Counted from the first letter of the stretch, positions 1-11,466 are shown. The stretch is 64,000 nt of DNA from Streptomyces sp. NRRL F-5122 (GCF_001507435.1 NZ_LMWH01000070.1:102363-166362), one strand, 5' to 3'. Program-made: numbers and translations. The notes: a model not told the origin generated them from the letters alone.

Positions 1-333
1 GTCCCGGCGAAAACGGCGGCGCATCAGCGTACGAACCGGGGCGCATCACCGTCCGAAGGCGTGTGGGTCCGGGGGGCGCGTCACCGACTTTCGCGCGCGC
101 CCGTGGCTCACGCCCTGGCGCGCATCCCTCGTGAAGGTGAGTTGAGACCTCTTCGAAATATGGCGACCTTGGCAGGCCCATACGTGCCGACAAGTCATGT
201 ACTGATGCTGGATCGTTCAAGTCTCTTGGCTTCCAAGGCATTTGACGGAAATTGACCATGCAGAAACGTGCCTGTCAACGGGTGCATATGCGTCCGCACT
301 ACCCCACCGCATGAGCCCTACTATCGGCTCGCC
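1..333. other. Non-coding left edge, upstream of LacI-type gene
   Basis: No convincing gene is visible here. The first 110 bases hold three imperfect copies of a GGCGCRTCA-type motif (near 20, 41 and 77). An in-frame ATG-less or GTG extension of the next gene back to 268 is possible, but the translation there looks non-coding. The promoter of the regulator presumably lies between 150 and 330. Confidence 0.4.
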
Positions 334-1446
334 ATGACAGCAGCAGGGAAGCACCAGGTGAGCCGGGCGGAGACCTCCCGCCAAGGAAGCCGACAGGGAC
401 GGGCAGGCATCAGAGATGTGGCCGCCGCCGCCGGGGTCTCCATCACGACCGTCTCCGACGCCCTCAACGGCAAGGGCCGGCTGCCGGACGCCACCCGACG
501 CCACGTTCGCGAGGTCGCCGACCGGCTGGGGTATCGCCCCTCGGCCGCGGCCCGCACCCTCCGTACCGGCAAGTCGGGCCTCATCGGCCTGACCGTGACG
601 ACGTACGGGGATGAACCTTTCACCTTCACCGAGTTCGCGTACTTCGCGGAGATGGCCAGAGCCGCCACCTCGGCCGCGCTCGCCCGGGGCTACGCGCTGG
701 TGATCCTGCCGGCGACCTCGCGCCACGACGTGTGGTCGAACGTCGCCCTGGACGGCACGGTCGTCATCGACCCGTCGGACCAGGACCCGGTGGTCAGCGA
801 GCTGGTCCGGCAGGGCTTACCGGTCGTCTCCGACGGCCGCCCGGCCGGTTCGCTCCCGGTCACGGCCTGGGTCGACAACGACCACGAGGCAGCGGTCCTG
901 GGCATCCTCGACCACCTGGCGGAGGCGGGTGCCCGCCGGATCGGACTGCTGACCGGCACCACCACGGACACCTACACCCACCTGTCCACGACCGCGTACC
1001 TGAACTGGTGCGAGCGCGTCGGGCAGGACCCCGTCTACGAGGCCTATCCGGCCCACGACCCGTGCGCGGGCGCCGTCGCCGCCGACCGTCTGCTGGCCCG
1101 TCCCGACCGTCCCGACGCGGTCTACGGGCTCTTCGACCCGAACGGCACCGACCTGCTGGCGGCCGCCCGCCGGTACGGACTGCGCGTACCCGACGATCTG
1201 CTGCTCGTGTGCTGCAGCGAGTCCGCCGTGTACGCCAACACCGAGCCTCCGGTCACGACGCTCTCGCTGAAGCCCCGCCGGATCGGCACGGCGGTGGTCC
1301 AGCTCCTCATCGACGCCATCGAGGGGGTGCAGTCGGAGCGGCCCGTCGAGCAGGTGATACCGACGGAACTGATCGTTCGTACGTCGTCCGAGCGACGCCC
1401 GCCGCGTACGACCGTCAGTCCGCCCCGGTCGCCCGAGCAGGGGTAG
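334..1446 (+). CDS. LacI/GalR-family transcriptional regulator
   Basis: A 370-residue DNA-binding regulator. The N-terminal LacI helix-turn-helix is clear at about residues 26-50 (IRDVAAAAGVSITTVSDALN), followed by the hinge-helix region (RPSAAARTLRTGKS) and a periplasmic-binding-protein-like effector domain to the end (EPPVTTLSLKPRRIGTAVVQ is typical of the C-terminal lobe). A further in-frame start lies at 268, but the ATG at 334 gives the normal spacing before the HTH. No sugar-utilisation genes are adjacent, so the effector and target are unknown. Monocistronic; the next gene is about 240 bp away. Confidence 0.88.
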   Translation: MTAAGKHQVSRAETSRQGSRQGRAGIRDVAAAAGVSITTVSDALNGKGRLPDATRRHVREVADRLGYRPSAAARTLRTGKSGLIGLTVTTYGDEPFTFTEFAYFAEMARAATSAALARGYALVILPATSRHDVWSNVALDGTVVIDPSDQDPVVSELVRQGLPVVSDGRPAGSLPVTAWVDNDHEAAVLGILDHLAEAGARRIGLLTGTTTDTYTHLSTTAYLNWCERVGQDPVYEAYPAHDPCAGAVAADRLLARPDRPDAVYGLFDPNGTDLLAAARRYGLRVPDDLLLVCCSESAVYANTEPPVTTLSLKPRRIGTAVVQLLIDAIEGVQSERPVEQVIPTELIVRTSSERRPPRTTVSPPRSPEQG

Positions 1447-1690
1447 CCGCCGGTGACCCGCGGGCGACGCACGGATGGCCCGCGGGCGGCCGAAAGGCCG
1501 GACGTCGACAGGGGAAAGCCCCGCCCATTTAGGGCGAAAGCCTCGGGGATCCGGGGCCCTACCCCGATTCACCACCCCTGGGTCATCACATGGCGCGATC
1601 CGCATTCCTATGATGGGCCCACGACACCGCGGGCCGCTGCGACCAGGCAGTCCGAAGCGGTGCAGATGCGGCGCAATGGTGGAGGGGTCG

Positions 1691-2785
1691 ATGACTCAGG
1701 GGGCCGGTCAGGGACCCGAGGCGGAACAGGCGGGGACGGTGCGTGACTTCCGGGTGCCCGGGTACGTCCACGAGACCGGTCCGTACGCCCAGAACATGCC
1801 CCCCGGCCAGGTCGCCCCGACCGCCGCACCGCCGGCGGCCTATCCCGACGGGTACTCCGCCGACTACACGCCCACCGAGCGTGACCTCCCCGTCGTCAAC
1901 CGCGGCGACACCCTTCAGACCACCGTCGACCCCGCGTCCGTCCCGGCCCAGCAGCCCGGCGAGGGACCGGGGCCGCTGTTCGTGGTCGGGGACGTCCACG
2001 GCTTCCTCGACCAGCTCGTGGCGGCCCTCCAGGACAAGGGCCTCATCGACGCCGCCGGCAACTGGTCCGCCGGCACGGCGCGGCTGTGGTTCCTGGGGGA
2101 CTTCACCGACCGTGGTCCCGACGGCATCGGCGTCATCGATCTCGTGATGCGGCTGTCGGCCGAGGCCGCCGCGGCAGGTGGCTACTGCAAGGCGCTCATG
2201 GGCAACCACGAGCTGCTCCTCCTCGGCGCAAAGCGGTTCGGCGACACCCCCGTCAGCTCCGGCGCGGGAACGGCCACCTTCCAGGCGGCCTGGCTGCTCA
2301 ACGGCGGCCAGAAGACGGACATGGACCGTCTGCAGGATCACCACCTCCAGTGGATGGCCCGTCTGGACGCGGTGGAGGAGGTCGACGGACATCTTCTGGT
2401 CCACTCGGACACGACCGCGTACCTCGACTACGGCGACTCGATCGAAGCGGTCAACGACACCATCCGCGAGACGCTCACCCGCAACGACGCGGACGAGGTG
2501 TGGGACCTGTTCCGAAAGTTCACCAAGCGCTTCTCCTTCCGCGACGAGGGCGGTGCCGACGCCGCGCGATCCCTGCTGGAGATGTACGGCGGCAGGCGCG
2601 TCGTCCATGGCCACAGCCCCATTCCCTACCTGCTGGGCCAGGTCGGCTCGGAGGAGGGCGAGGACAGCACCGGACCGGTGGTCGAGGGCCCGCACGTGTA
2701 CGCGGACGGGCTGGCGATCGCGATGGACGGCGGTGTGACCATGGCCGGGAAGCTGCTCGTCCAGCAACTCCCCTTGGAGCGCTAG
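1691..2785 (+). CDS. Calcineurin-like metallophosphoesterase
   Basis: A 364-residue predicted cytoplasmic phosphoesterase, probably a PPP-type protein phosphatase or bis-nucleoside polyphosphatase-like enzyme. It has the metal-ligand motifs in order: GDVHG (about residues 100-104), GDFTDRG (136-142), GNHE (171-174), a histidine in LLVHSD (about 238) and VVHGHS (304-309). The first 90 residues are low-complexity and rich in proline. The ATG at 1691 is preceded by GGAGGGG; upstream in-frame codons exist to 1475 but encode atypical sequence. The substrate cannot be told from the sequence. Confidence 0.85.
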   Translation: MTQGAGQGPEAEQAGTVRDFRVPGYVHETGPYAQNMPPGQVAPTAAPPAAYPDGYSADYTPTERDLPVVNRGDTLQTTVDPASVPAQQPGEGPGPLFVVGDVHGFLDQLVAALQDKGLIDAAGNWSAGTARLWFLGDFTDRGPDGIGVIDLVMRLSAEAAAAGGYCKALMGNHELLLLGAKRFGDTPVSSGAGTATFQAAWLLNGGQKTDMDRLQDHHLQWMARLDAVEEVDGHLLVHSDTTAYLDYGDSIEAVNDTIRETLTRNDADEVWDLFRKFTKRFSFRDEGGADAARSLLEMYGGRRVVHGHSPIPYLLGQVGSEEGEDSTGPVVEGPHVYADGLAIAMDGGVTMAGKLLVQQLPLER

Positions 2786-2977
2786 AAGTTCACGAGGCAC
2801 GTGACCCCGGCACAGTACCGCCGCGGACCGCGCGGTCGGGCGTGCAATTTCCTGAAACCCCCTGTCACCGGGTGCCGTCGCCGCTCTACCATCGGCTTAT
2901 CCGTAGCAGGCTCCCCTCCGTTTCTGCCCGACGGCTCGTCAGCATGCCGAGCCACAAGCCCTACGGAGCATCGGGGG

Positions 2978-3844
2978 ATGCACATGAACAGCGTTCCGCA
3001 GCACCTGCTGAGCGAGGACCGCCAGGATTACGAGCGGATCCTCGATGAGGCGCTGCGCTCCGCACCACACCGCCCGGAACTGGCCGCTGTGGGACAGCGG
3101 CTCAACCCCGAACAACTGCGCACCATGGCGCTGAACGCCACCGCTCTCATCACGGCGGCGGCAGCGGCCGAGTACCACCACTACGTGAAGGTCCGCGAGG
3201 AACTGCGCCGGCCGGCGCAGTCCACCCCGCCCGTCCACGACAGCACCTCCCGCTCCCTGGAACAGGAGATGGACGGCCTGGGGCTTGCCGCCACCATGGG
3301 AGAGGCCGCAGCGAGCGCCGGCGCAGGTGCCGTCGTCGCGGTGCTCGCTCCCTTCCTCGCCGGTGCCGCGGCGGTGATCTTCCTGCTCGTCGGCTACATC
3401 CTCAAGATGGTCGATCCCGACCAGGCCTTCGCCCGTACCCTCCTGACCACCGGGTGGGTCTTCGGCGCGATGACGGCTGCGACGATCCTGATCGCCGCGA
3501 TAGGGCTGCTGATCACCGCCCTGCGCAACAGCTCCACCGAGGACGAACCAGGCCCGCAGGGCGAGTTGGCCCTAGAGGTGAGCCGGGCCAGGGAATCCTG
3601 GCGAGAGGCCCTGCTGGAGCGCGGAATCCTGCCGTTCCTCCGCGAGGCGCTCGCCGACCCGGGTACGGCCGCGATGAACCGGAAGACTCCGGAAACGACC
3701 CCCAGCCGCATCCCGCACCTCGGGTACGACCGGCCGGGGTTCAGCAGCCCCGACAGCGGCGCCTCCGCGGGATCGCGGCCCAGTTTCACCAGCCCGGACT
3801 TCACCAGTCCGGACTTCGGCGGGCCGGACCACCGACCGGAGTGA
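2978..3844 (+). CDS. Hypothetical two-TM membrane protein
   Basis: A 288-residue protein I do not recognise. A polar N-terminal region (about 1-100) precedes two hydrophobic stretches (about residues 108-141 and 155-184), then a charged amphipathic segment and a disordered tail. The tail carries FTSPDF-type repeats near residues 255-285. Start options are the ATGs at 2978 and 2984; a GGGGGA purine run sits just before 2978. The topology suggests a cytoplasmic N- and C-terminus. Function is unknown and neighbours give no hint. Confidence 0.65.
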   Translation: MHMNSVPQHLLSEDRQDYERILDEALRSAPHRPELAAVGQRLNPEQLRTMALNATALITAAAAAEYHHYVKVREELRRPAQSTPPVHDSTSRSLEQEMDGLGLAATMGEAAASAGAGAVVAVLAPFLAGAAAVIFLLVGYILKMVDPDQAFARTLLTTGWVFGAMTAATILIAAIGLLITALRNSSTEDEPGPQGELALEVSRARESWREALLERGILPFLREALADPGTAAMNRKTPETTPSRIPHLGYDRPGFSSPDSGASAGSRPSFTSPDFTSPDFGGPDHRPE

Positions 3845-4121
3845 GGCGGTGCCGGCCGACCGTGCCGGTGCCACCGGCGCCGACGGCACCGAGGGTGCCG
3901 CCGGGTGCCGGTGTCCCGGGTCTAGGACCCCGGCACGGCGTCCACGGGCTCGCGCCGCTTCGACGGCCGGGGAGGAGCCATCGTCTCGCCGAGACCCGTG
4001 GAAACCCCTGGAGACCGTGCAGAGCACCGGAGAGTCCACTGCCGACGAGCGCCGCCGGGAATCTGCTTCGGGCGGCGCTCACCGGGTTCCGGTGGCCGTG
4101 TCACCGAACCGGTGACGGAGA

Positions 4122-4751
4122 TCAGCCGTACAGCCGCTGCCCGTACTGCGGGCCGTAGTGCCGTCCGAGTTCCTCCAGGCTTTCCGGACGGTGCTCCAGG
4201 GTCTTGGCGACCAGGGAGCGCGGCGGGGCCGCGTCCGGGTTCCAGCTGTCAGCCTTCCAGAGCCCGGCCCGCAACACGGCCTTCGGGCAGTGGTAGAAGA
4301 CCTCGTCGACCTCGATCAGCAGCGCCAGCTTCGGGCGATTCCCCTTCACGACCATCTGCTCGAAGAACGGGGCGTCCTGGAGGATGCGCGCCCGTCCGTT
4401 GATGCGCAGGGTGTCACTGCGGCCGGGCACCAGGTACAGCAACCCGACCTGCGGATTGGTCAGTATGTTGCGGAACCCGTCGCCGCGCCGGTTGCCGGGC
4501 CTGTCGGGTATGACGATCGTCGTGTCGTCGACAACCAGCGTGAAACCGGCGGGATCGCCCTTCGGCGAGGTGTCGCAACTGCCGTCGGCGGAGGAGGTCG
4601 ACACCAGGCAGAACGGCGACGCGGCCAACCACTGCTTGTCGAGCTCGTGCAGACGGCTCCGCACCTTGTCCGCCGCCGCCGGCGTCGGTTCTCCGAGCAG
4701 CGCGCCCAACTGCTCGAGCGACGTCACCTCGACGAGATCCTTGGAGACCAC
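4122..4751 (-). CDS. Pyridoxamine 5'-phosphate oxidase-family FMN-binding protein
   Basis: A 209-residue split-barrel flavoprotein. The region around FCLVSTSSADGSCDTSPKGDPAGF (broken here as FCLVSTSS, DTSPKGDP) and the downstream IVIPDRPGNRRGDGFRNILTNP segment are characteristic of the PPOX FMN-binding fold that recognises the flavin phosphate. This subgroup is commonly annotated as MSMEG_1061-like and is not the vitamin B6 enzyme PdxH. Family members may bind FMN or F420 and reduce or oxidise small molecules; the substrate is unknown. Transcribed leftward, alone. Confidence 0.82.
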   Translation of the reverse strand: MVSKDLVEVTSLEQLGALLGEPTPAAADKVRSRLHELDKQWLAASPFCLVSTSSADGSCDTSPKGDPAGFTLVVDDTTIVIPDRPGNRRGDGFRNILTNPQVGLLYLVPGRSDTLRINGRARILQDAPFFEQMVVKGNRPKLALLIEVDEVFYHCPKAVLRAGLWKADSWNPDAAPPRSLVAKTLEHRPESLEELGRHYGPQYGQRLYG

Positions 4752-4984
4752 GACCCACCCCCTCCGTCCGGCACGTGATCGCGTGGCAGAGAGTAGAGGA
4801 GTTCGCCTCGAACGGGCAGTTCCCGCTCACCCCGAACTCCTCGGACTTCTGCGGAATGCTCGCTGAGGCTTCGCGAGGTGCGAGACGCCCGGCGGCCGTA
4901 GGGGGGCCTCGGGAGCAGCGGGCGCGCCGGCGCGACGGGCGGTGCCCGTGATCAACCGACGACCACGAGCACCGGCCGGAAACA

Positions 4985-6928
<1,944 letters not shown>

Positions 6929-7007
6929 GTGCAAAGGTCCTCTCACGCTAGCGTCTAATTCCGCGGCCTGCACAGTAGGCCTCGAGCCATCTTGCAATGA
7001 TCGGTCG

Positions 7008-8462
7008 GTGACCTCGATGCAGCACCCGCCCCCCTATCCGCCCTCCGAGCCGCCCCGCGGACGCGGTCCGGGCGACCGGCACGACCATGGCCATGGAGGC
7101 GGTCACGGGCCCGGGGAAGGGTACGGAGGCGACCGTGGAGGCGCGTCCGGGGACGGCAACGGGTCCGGCGGCGGGCACGGCCACTCCCACAGCCACGGAC
7201 CAGCCGCCCCCGTCTCGCGCCATCTGCGCAGAGTCATCGCGGCGATCCTCATTCCCTTCACCGCGGCGGTCGTGGTCGGTCTCGTGGTGCTGTGGCCCGG
7301 GGGTGTACCGGACCACAAGCGGACCGGTGTCGGCTTCGACCGGCAGACGCAGCAGGCGACGGTCACCACGGTCGTAGCGGTGGACTGCAAGTCCGTGAAC
7401 GCCTCGGGCGAGACCCCGACCGGCGACACCTCCACCGCCGAGGGTTCCTCGGCACAGCAAGAGGCGGGCGGTACCTGCAAGAAGGCGACGATCCGCGTCG
7501 ACACCGGCAACGACAAGGGCCGTACGTTCACGGAGATCGTCCAGCCCGACCAGTCCCGGCAGTTGCACCAGGGCGAGAAGGTCGTGGTCGCCTATGAGCC
7601 CTCCGCGCCCAAGGACCTGCAGTACTCGGTCACCGATGTGAACCGCAAGCTCCCCATGGCCCTGCTCGCCGGCATCTTCGCGGTCGCCGTGGTGGTCGTG
7701 GGACGGTTGCGCGGCGTCATGGCGCTCGTCGCGCTGGCCGTGAGTTTCCTGGTGCTGAGTCTCTTCATCCTGCCGGCGATTCTGCAAGGCTCGAATCCGC
7801 TGCTCGTGGCCGTGGTCGGATCGAGCGCCATCATGCTGATCGCCCTCTACATGTGCCACGGTCTTTCGGCCCGCACCTCGGTGGCGGTGCTCGGCACCCT
7901 CATCTCGCTGTCGCTGATCGGTCTGCTGGGCTCGGAGTTCATCGACTGGGCCGCGCTAACCGGGAACACGGACGACAACACCGGTCTGATCCATGGCCTG
8001 TACCCGCACATCGACATGAGCGGTCTGCTGCTCGCCGGCGTCATCATCGGTTCGCTGGGCGTTCTCGACGATGTGACGGTGACCCAGACGTCGGCGGTCT
8101 GGGAGCTCCACGAGGCGAACCCCTCGGTGGGGTGGCGCGGCCTCTACCGCGCGGGCATTCGCATCGGACGCGACCACATCGCATCGGTCGTGAACACTCT
8201 CGTTCTGGCGTACGCGGGTGCCGCGTTGCCCCTGCTGCTGCTCTTCTCGATCGCGCAGAGCGGTGTGGTGACGGTCGCCAACAGCGAGTTGGTCGCCGAG
8301 GAGATCGTGCGGACGCTCGTGGGATCGATCGGGCTGGTGGCCTCGGTGCCGGTCACCACCGCCCTGGCCGCCCTCATGGTCTCGGCCGACCGTCCGCAGA
8401 CGGCGACGGCCGCGGAAGTGGCCCCGGCACGCGGGGGAAGGGGACGCCGCAGGAGGCGGTGA
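7008..8462 (+). CDS. YibE/F-family integral membrane protein with His-rich N-terminus
   Basis: About 484 residues. The N-terminal 60 residues are rich in Gly and His (GDRHDHGHGGGHGP and GGGHGHSHSHGP). Then come a first TM helix (VIAAILIPFTAAVVVGLVVL), an extracytoplasmic domain of about 130 residues with two cysteines (DCKS, GTCKK), and six to seven further TM helices typical of YibE/F. The C-terminus is basic (RGRRRRR). The family has no firmly established function; the His-rich tail suggests metal binding, which is inference. GTG at 7008 is chosen; ATG 7017 is an alternative. Divergent from thiC. Confidence 0.85.
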   Translation: MTSMQHPPPYPPSEPPRGRGPGDRHDHGHGGGHGPGEGYGGDRGGASGDGNGSGGGHGHSHSHGPAAPVSRHLRRVIAAILIPFTAAVVVGLVVLWPGGVPDHKRTGVGFDRQTQQATVTTVVAVDCKSVNASGETPTGDTSTAEGSSAQQEAGGTCKKATIRVDTGNDKGRTFTEIVQPDQSRQLHQGEKVVVAYEPSAPKDLQYSVTDVNRKLPMALLAGIFAVAVVVVGRLRGVMALVALAVSFLVLSLFILPAILQGSNPLLVAVVGSSAIMLIALYMCHGLSARTSVAVLGTLISLSLIGLLGSEFIDWAALTGNTDDNTGLIHGLYPHIDMSGLLLAGVIIGSLGVLDDVTVTQTSAVWELHEANPSVGWRGLYRAGIRIGRDHIASVVNTLVLAYAGAALPLLLLFSIAQSGVVTVANSELVAEEIVRTLVGSIGLVASVPVTTALAALMVSADRPQTATAAEVAPARGGRGRRRRR

Positions 8463-8624
8463 TCCACTGGAGCGGTGATCCGCCTGGAACCGCGGTCGGC
8501 CTGGAACGCCGGTCCGCCACAACGGTGTTCCGCCCCGGACCGTGGAGGCAGCCGGGCGGACACGCCAAGTCCATCTGCCGCTGCCGACCTCACCGTCCGG
8601 TCGACGCGCCCGCTCATCACGCCT

Positions 8625-8701
8625 GAGGAACCGTTACAGCGCCTCAAACGCCGCGGCGCCTCCGGGTACGCACAGCACCCGCGAGGAACCGTTACAGCGC
8701 C
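8625..8701. repeat. Pair of 19-bp direct repeats
   Basis: The 19-base string GAGGAACCGTTACAGCGCC occurs exactly at 8625-8643 and again at 8683-8701, 58 bp apart, in the gap between the YibE/F gene and the stop codon of ssgA. The two genes are convergent here, so the repeats lie downstream of both. The function is not known. Confidence 0.9.
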
Positions 8702-8711
8702 GCAGAGAGCC

Positions 8712-9149
8712 TCAGCCGGCGCTCTGCTCCTCCGCCAGGATCCGGTCCAGCGCCTCGTCCAGATGCGCGTCGAAGTCGGCGAGGGAGCCCTCCTGCCCGA
8801 GCGGCACCAGCTTGTCCGTGCGGTCGAGAAACGCCACGAGCGGCACGGCACCCGATCGGAACAGTGCCCGATCGGCGCCCACCTGGAGCCGGATCAGCAC
8901 ATCGCCGAAGGTGTCCGGCTCGGCCGGCGCGATGTGCACGTCGCCGTCACCACACGGCCGCCCTACCCCGTCGACCAGCAGCTCGCGTCCGAAGGCCCAG
9001 GTCACGGGCGCATCACCGGGCAAGTGGAAGGTCAGCCGTACGGCATAGGGATCGCAGGTCTCGTAACACAGCTCCACCGGAATGCGGAACGAGAGCTCCT
9101 CCGAGACGAGAAAACTCATCATGACCTCTGCCTGTACCGACTCACGCAT
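8712..9149 (-). CDS. ssgA: Sporulation-specific cell division activator SsgA
   Basis: A 145-residue SsgA-like protein. SALPs are unique to sporulating actinomycetes; SsgA promotes sporulation-specific septation and marks sites of cell-wall remodelling in hyphae. The sequence (MRESVQAEVMMSFLVSEELS at the N-terminus, then FHLPGDAPVTWAFGRELL and a long C-terminal helix FDAHLDEALDRILAEE) closely fits S. coelicolor SsgA as I remember it. The IclR-type gene directly upstream matches its known activator gene ssgR, which confirms this is SsgA rather than another SALP. Confidence 0.95.
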   Translation of the reverse strand: MRESVQAEVMMSFLVSEELSFRIPVELCYETCDPYAVRLTFHLPGDAPVTWAFGRELLVDGVGRPCGDGDVHIAPAEPDTFGDVLIRLQVGADRALFRSGAVPLVAFLDRTDKLVPLGQEGSLADFDAHLDEALDRILAEEQSAG

Positions 9150-9248
9150 CGCCTACCCCGTCAGTAGCCGTCGACTGGCCAGGAATGATCCCCCTGACAC
9201 GCTCAGAAGTTTGCTGAACGTAGATGGCAGATCACAAGGAGTGAGTTT

Positions 9249-10091
9249 TCAGATGTTGATAGAGACGGCGAGTGTCCCTACTAGCCTTCCGACCTCCGCC
9301 TGCAACCGATATGCCGCGGACAGCAGCCGGTCGGTCTGGTGGGCGGGCAGGGAGATGGCCACCGTCGCAGCCGTCGCACCAGCGGTGATGGGCACCGCGG
9401 CACAGACGGTACCCAGTGCGTACTCCTGGCGCTCGAGGACGGGTTCCATCCGTCCGATGCGGTCGAGCCGCCGCAGAAGAATGTGCTCGTCGCGCACCGT
9501 GTAGGGGGTGATCGATCGCACAGGATAGCGATCGATGTGGTCCCGCCGGGCCTCCTCGTCGAGCTGCGACAGGAGGCATTGACCGATCGCGTGTGCGTGC
9601 CCGGTCTCCCGGAAGTCGGCCCATTCCGCGACCGCCGGGGTGCCCGGGCTGTCGGCCACGCTGAGGACCTCGATCTCGCCCTCGCGATAGACCGCGTAGT
9701 AAACGGGGGCACCGATCGAATCACGCCATTGTGCGAGTGCGTCGTCCATGACGCTGCGACGTTTCTGCTGGACCGCGCCGCTGCTCAGTCGCTCGGCGGC
9801 GTCACCGAGGAAGAACAGCCCCTTCTCCCGGCGCAGATAGCCTTCGTGGGTCAGGGTGCGCAGCAGGTGGTATGCCGTGGGCAGCGCGAGACCGACCTCG
9901 CGCGCCAGCTGCTTGGCCGGGGCGCCGTACTCACGGTCGGCGACGGCTTCGAGCAGCCGCATCGCCCGCTGCACGGACCCGATGAGGGTCGATTGCGGTT
10001 GCCCGGGCGGAAGTCGCTCCTCCACCGGTGAGGCGCGCCGCTGGACGGGTGGGGCGGGTGAGTCTGCGCGTGCGGTGCCAACCGTGGCCAA
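9249..10091 (-). CDS. ssgR: IclR-family regulator SsgR, activator of ssgA
   Basis: A 280-residue IclR-type regulator. The N-terminal winged HTH (about residues 38-95, containing AVADREYGAPAKQLAREVGL) is followed by the IclR effector domain. In S. coelicolor SsgR activates ssgA transcription, and ssgA lies 99 bp downstream in the same direction here. The start is a TTG at 10091 preceded by CGGGAG at good spacing; no ATG occurs near the HTH, so the TTG is favoured. The first 35 residues are poorly conserved in appearance. Confidence 0.93.
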   Translation of the reverse strand: MATVGTARADSPAPPVQRRASPVEERLPPGQPQSTLIGSVQRAMRLLEAVADREYGAPAKQLAREVGLALPTAYHLLRTLTHEGYLRREKGLFFLGDAAERLSSGAVQQKRRSVMDDALAQWRDSIGAPVYYAVYREGEIEVLSVADSPGTPAVAEWADFRETGHAHAIGQCLLSQLDEEARRDHIDRYPVRSITPYTVRDEHILLRRLDRIGRMEPVLERQEYALGTVCAAVPITAGATAATVAISLPAHQTDRLLSAAYRLQAEVGRLVGTLAVSINI

Positions 10092-10334
10092 GGATCACTC
10101 CCGGAGCGCGAGGAGGGCCTCCCGTGCGGGGACACGGAAGGGGATGCGCCACGCGCGAGGCCTGCCGCGCGTCGAGCTCCGGACTTTAACGGTCCGCCAC
10201 CCCCTGCCGACGGCCTCACCGAGAAAACTTCCCCCGGCCGAGGGAACCTCAGCCCGCTGTTTCCGGCCGCTTGTTCCGGCCCACCCCGTCCGGCAGCGCT
10301 CCGCCGCGCCGTACGCCCCGCTCGGTCACGACCG

Positions 10335-10547
10335 TCACCAGTCTCCGCGCGACGTAAAGCTCGACATGAACTTCCGCACGACGTAGATCAGCCCGCCGAC
10401 CAGAGCGACGAACACCAGCAGCTTGAACAGCAGCCCGATGACAAAGCCGATGACGCTCGCGATCACACCCCCGAAGACGACCAGGGCGATGACCGGCACC
10501 GCGATCCACTTCACCCACCACGGCAAACCCGCGAAGATCTCTCGCAT
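10335..10547 (-). CDS. Small DUF5326-type membrane protein
   Basis: A 70-residue protein consisting almost entirely of hydrophobic sequence. Two predicted TM helices (about residues 10-35 and 38-58) are flanked by a short N-terminal MREIFAGLPWWVKW and a basic C-terminus ending FTSRGDW. Small proteins of this shape are conserved next to ssgR in Streptomyces; the DUF5326 assignment is from memory. Function is unknown. Confidence 0.8.
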   Translation of the reverse strand: MREIFAGLPWWVKWIAVPVIALVVFGGVIASVIGFVIGLLFKLLVFVALVGGLIYVVRKFMSSFTSRGDW

Positions 10548-10711
10548 CGCCTTGTCCTTGTCTCTGTGCCCGTCGCCCCACGTCCAGTTCGGGGGCTCTG
10601 CTCACGGGTCCCTGTTCTGTCTTCGATGCTAGGGCCGCCGAGGGGCGGAGAGTACGCCTCGCATCCCTCGTCCTCCCCTGACCGTCCCCCTAGGGAACCC
10701 CGAAGCCGGCC

Positions 10712-11029
10712 TCAGCTCTCGGGCGGAGAGAACATCACCAGCACCCTCAGGTCCTCGGTGATGTGGTGGAACTTGTGGGCGACGCCGGCGGGCACGTAGA
10801 CGACACTGCCGCGGGCGACCTGAGTGGTCTCCAGGCCCACGGTGATCGAGGCCCTGCCGCTGACCACGAAGTACACCTCGTCCTGCTGGTGCGGGGTCTG
10901 CGGGTCACGCTCGCCCGCGTCGAGCGCATACAGCCCGACCGACATGTTCCGCTCCCGCAGGAACTGCAGATAGGCACCCTCGTTGACTGCGCGCTCCGCC
11001 TCCAGTTCGTCCAGCCGGAATGCCTTCAT
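10712..11029 (-). CDS. Cupin-domain protein
   Basis: A 105-residue single-domain cupin. The first cupin motif region (HQQDEVYFVVSGRASITVG) and second motif (VYVPAGVAHKFHHI) are both present, with the metal-ligand histidines and glutamate in the expected places. Cupins of this size include dioxygenases, isomerases and sensors; nothing here identifies the substrate. It is divergent from the holin-like gene at 11089, leaving 59 bp for both promoters. Confidence 0.85.
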   Translation of the reverse strand: MKAFRLDELEAERAVNEGAYLQFLRERNMSVGLYALDAGERDPQTPHQQDEVYFVVSGRASITVGLETTQVARGSVVYVPAGVAHKFHHITEDLRVLVMFSPPES

Positions 11030-11088
11030 CGCAGTTGTCCGCCCTTGCTCGGTACTCGTCTCTGATCGCGTCTGCCACGATCAGACAC

Positions 11089-11466
11089 ATGAAGAATTTC
11101 GTAGTCAAGACGATCGCCAACGCGGGGGCCCTGGCCGTCGCCGTCTGGATCCTGGACAAGATCACCCTCACCGGGACGAGCACCGGCAAGAAGATAGGCA
11201 CGCTCATCGTCGTCGCCCTGCTCTTCGGCCTGGTGAACTTCCTGGTCAAGCCGGTCGTGAAGGTGCTGACCTTCCCGCTGTTCATCCTGACCCTCGGCCT
11301 GATCACCCTGGTCGTCAACGCACTGATGCTGCTGCTCACCTCGTGGATTGCGGGCAAGCTGGATCTGAGCTTCCACGTCGAGGGCTTCTGGACCGCCGTC
11401 CTCGGCGGCCTGATCATTTCGATCGTCTCCTGGGCGCTGCACATGGTGCTGCCCGACGAGGACTGA
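11089..11466 (+). CDS. Phage holin family / DUF-type four-TM membrane protein
   Basis: A 125-residue membrane protein of the mycobacterial phage holin superfamily IV type (Phage_holin_4_2), a housekeeping membrane family despite its name. Four hydrophobic segments are seen at about residues 8-25, 37-55, 60-88 and 100-122. The ATG at 11089 is chosen, with an upstream in-frame extension rejected as atypical. The gene ends immediately before the GTG of the tyrosine phosphatase at 11467, so the two are translationally linked. Confidence 0.8.
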   Translation: MKNFVVKTIANAGALAVAVWILDKITLTGTSTGKKIGTLIVVALLFGLVNFLVKPVVKVLTFPLFILTLGLITLVVNALMLLLTSWIAGKLDLSFHVEGFWTAVLGGLIISIVSWALHMVLPDED

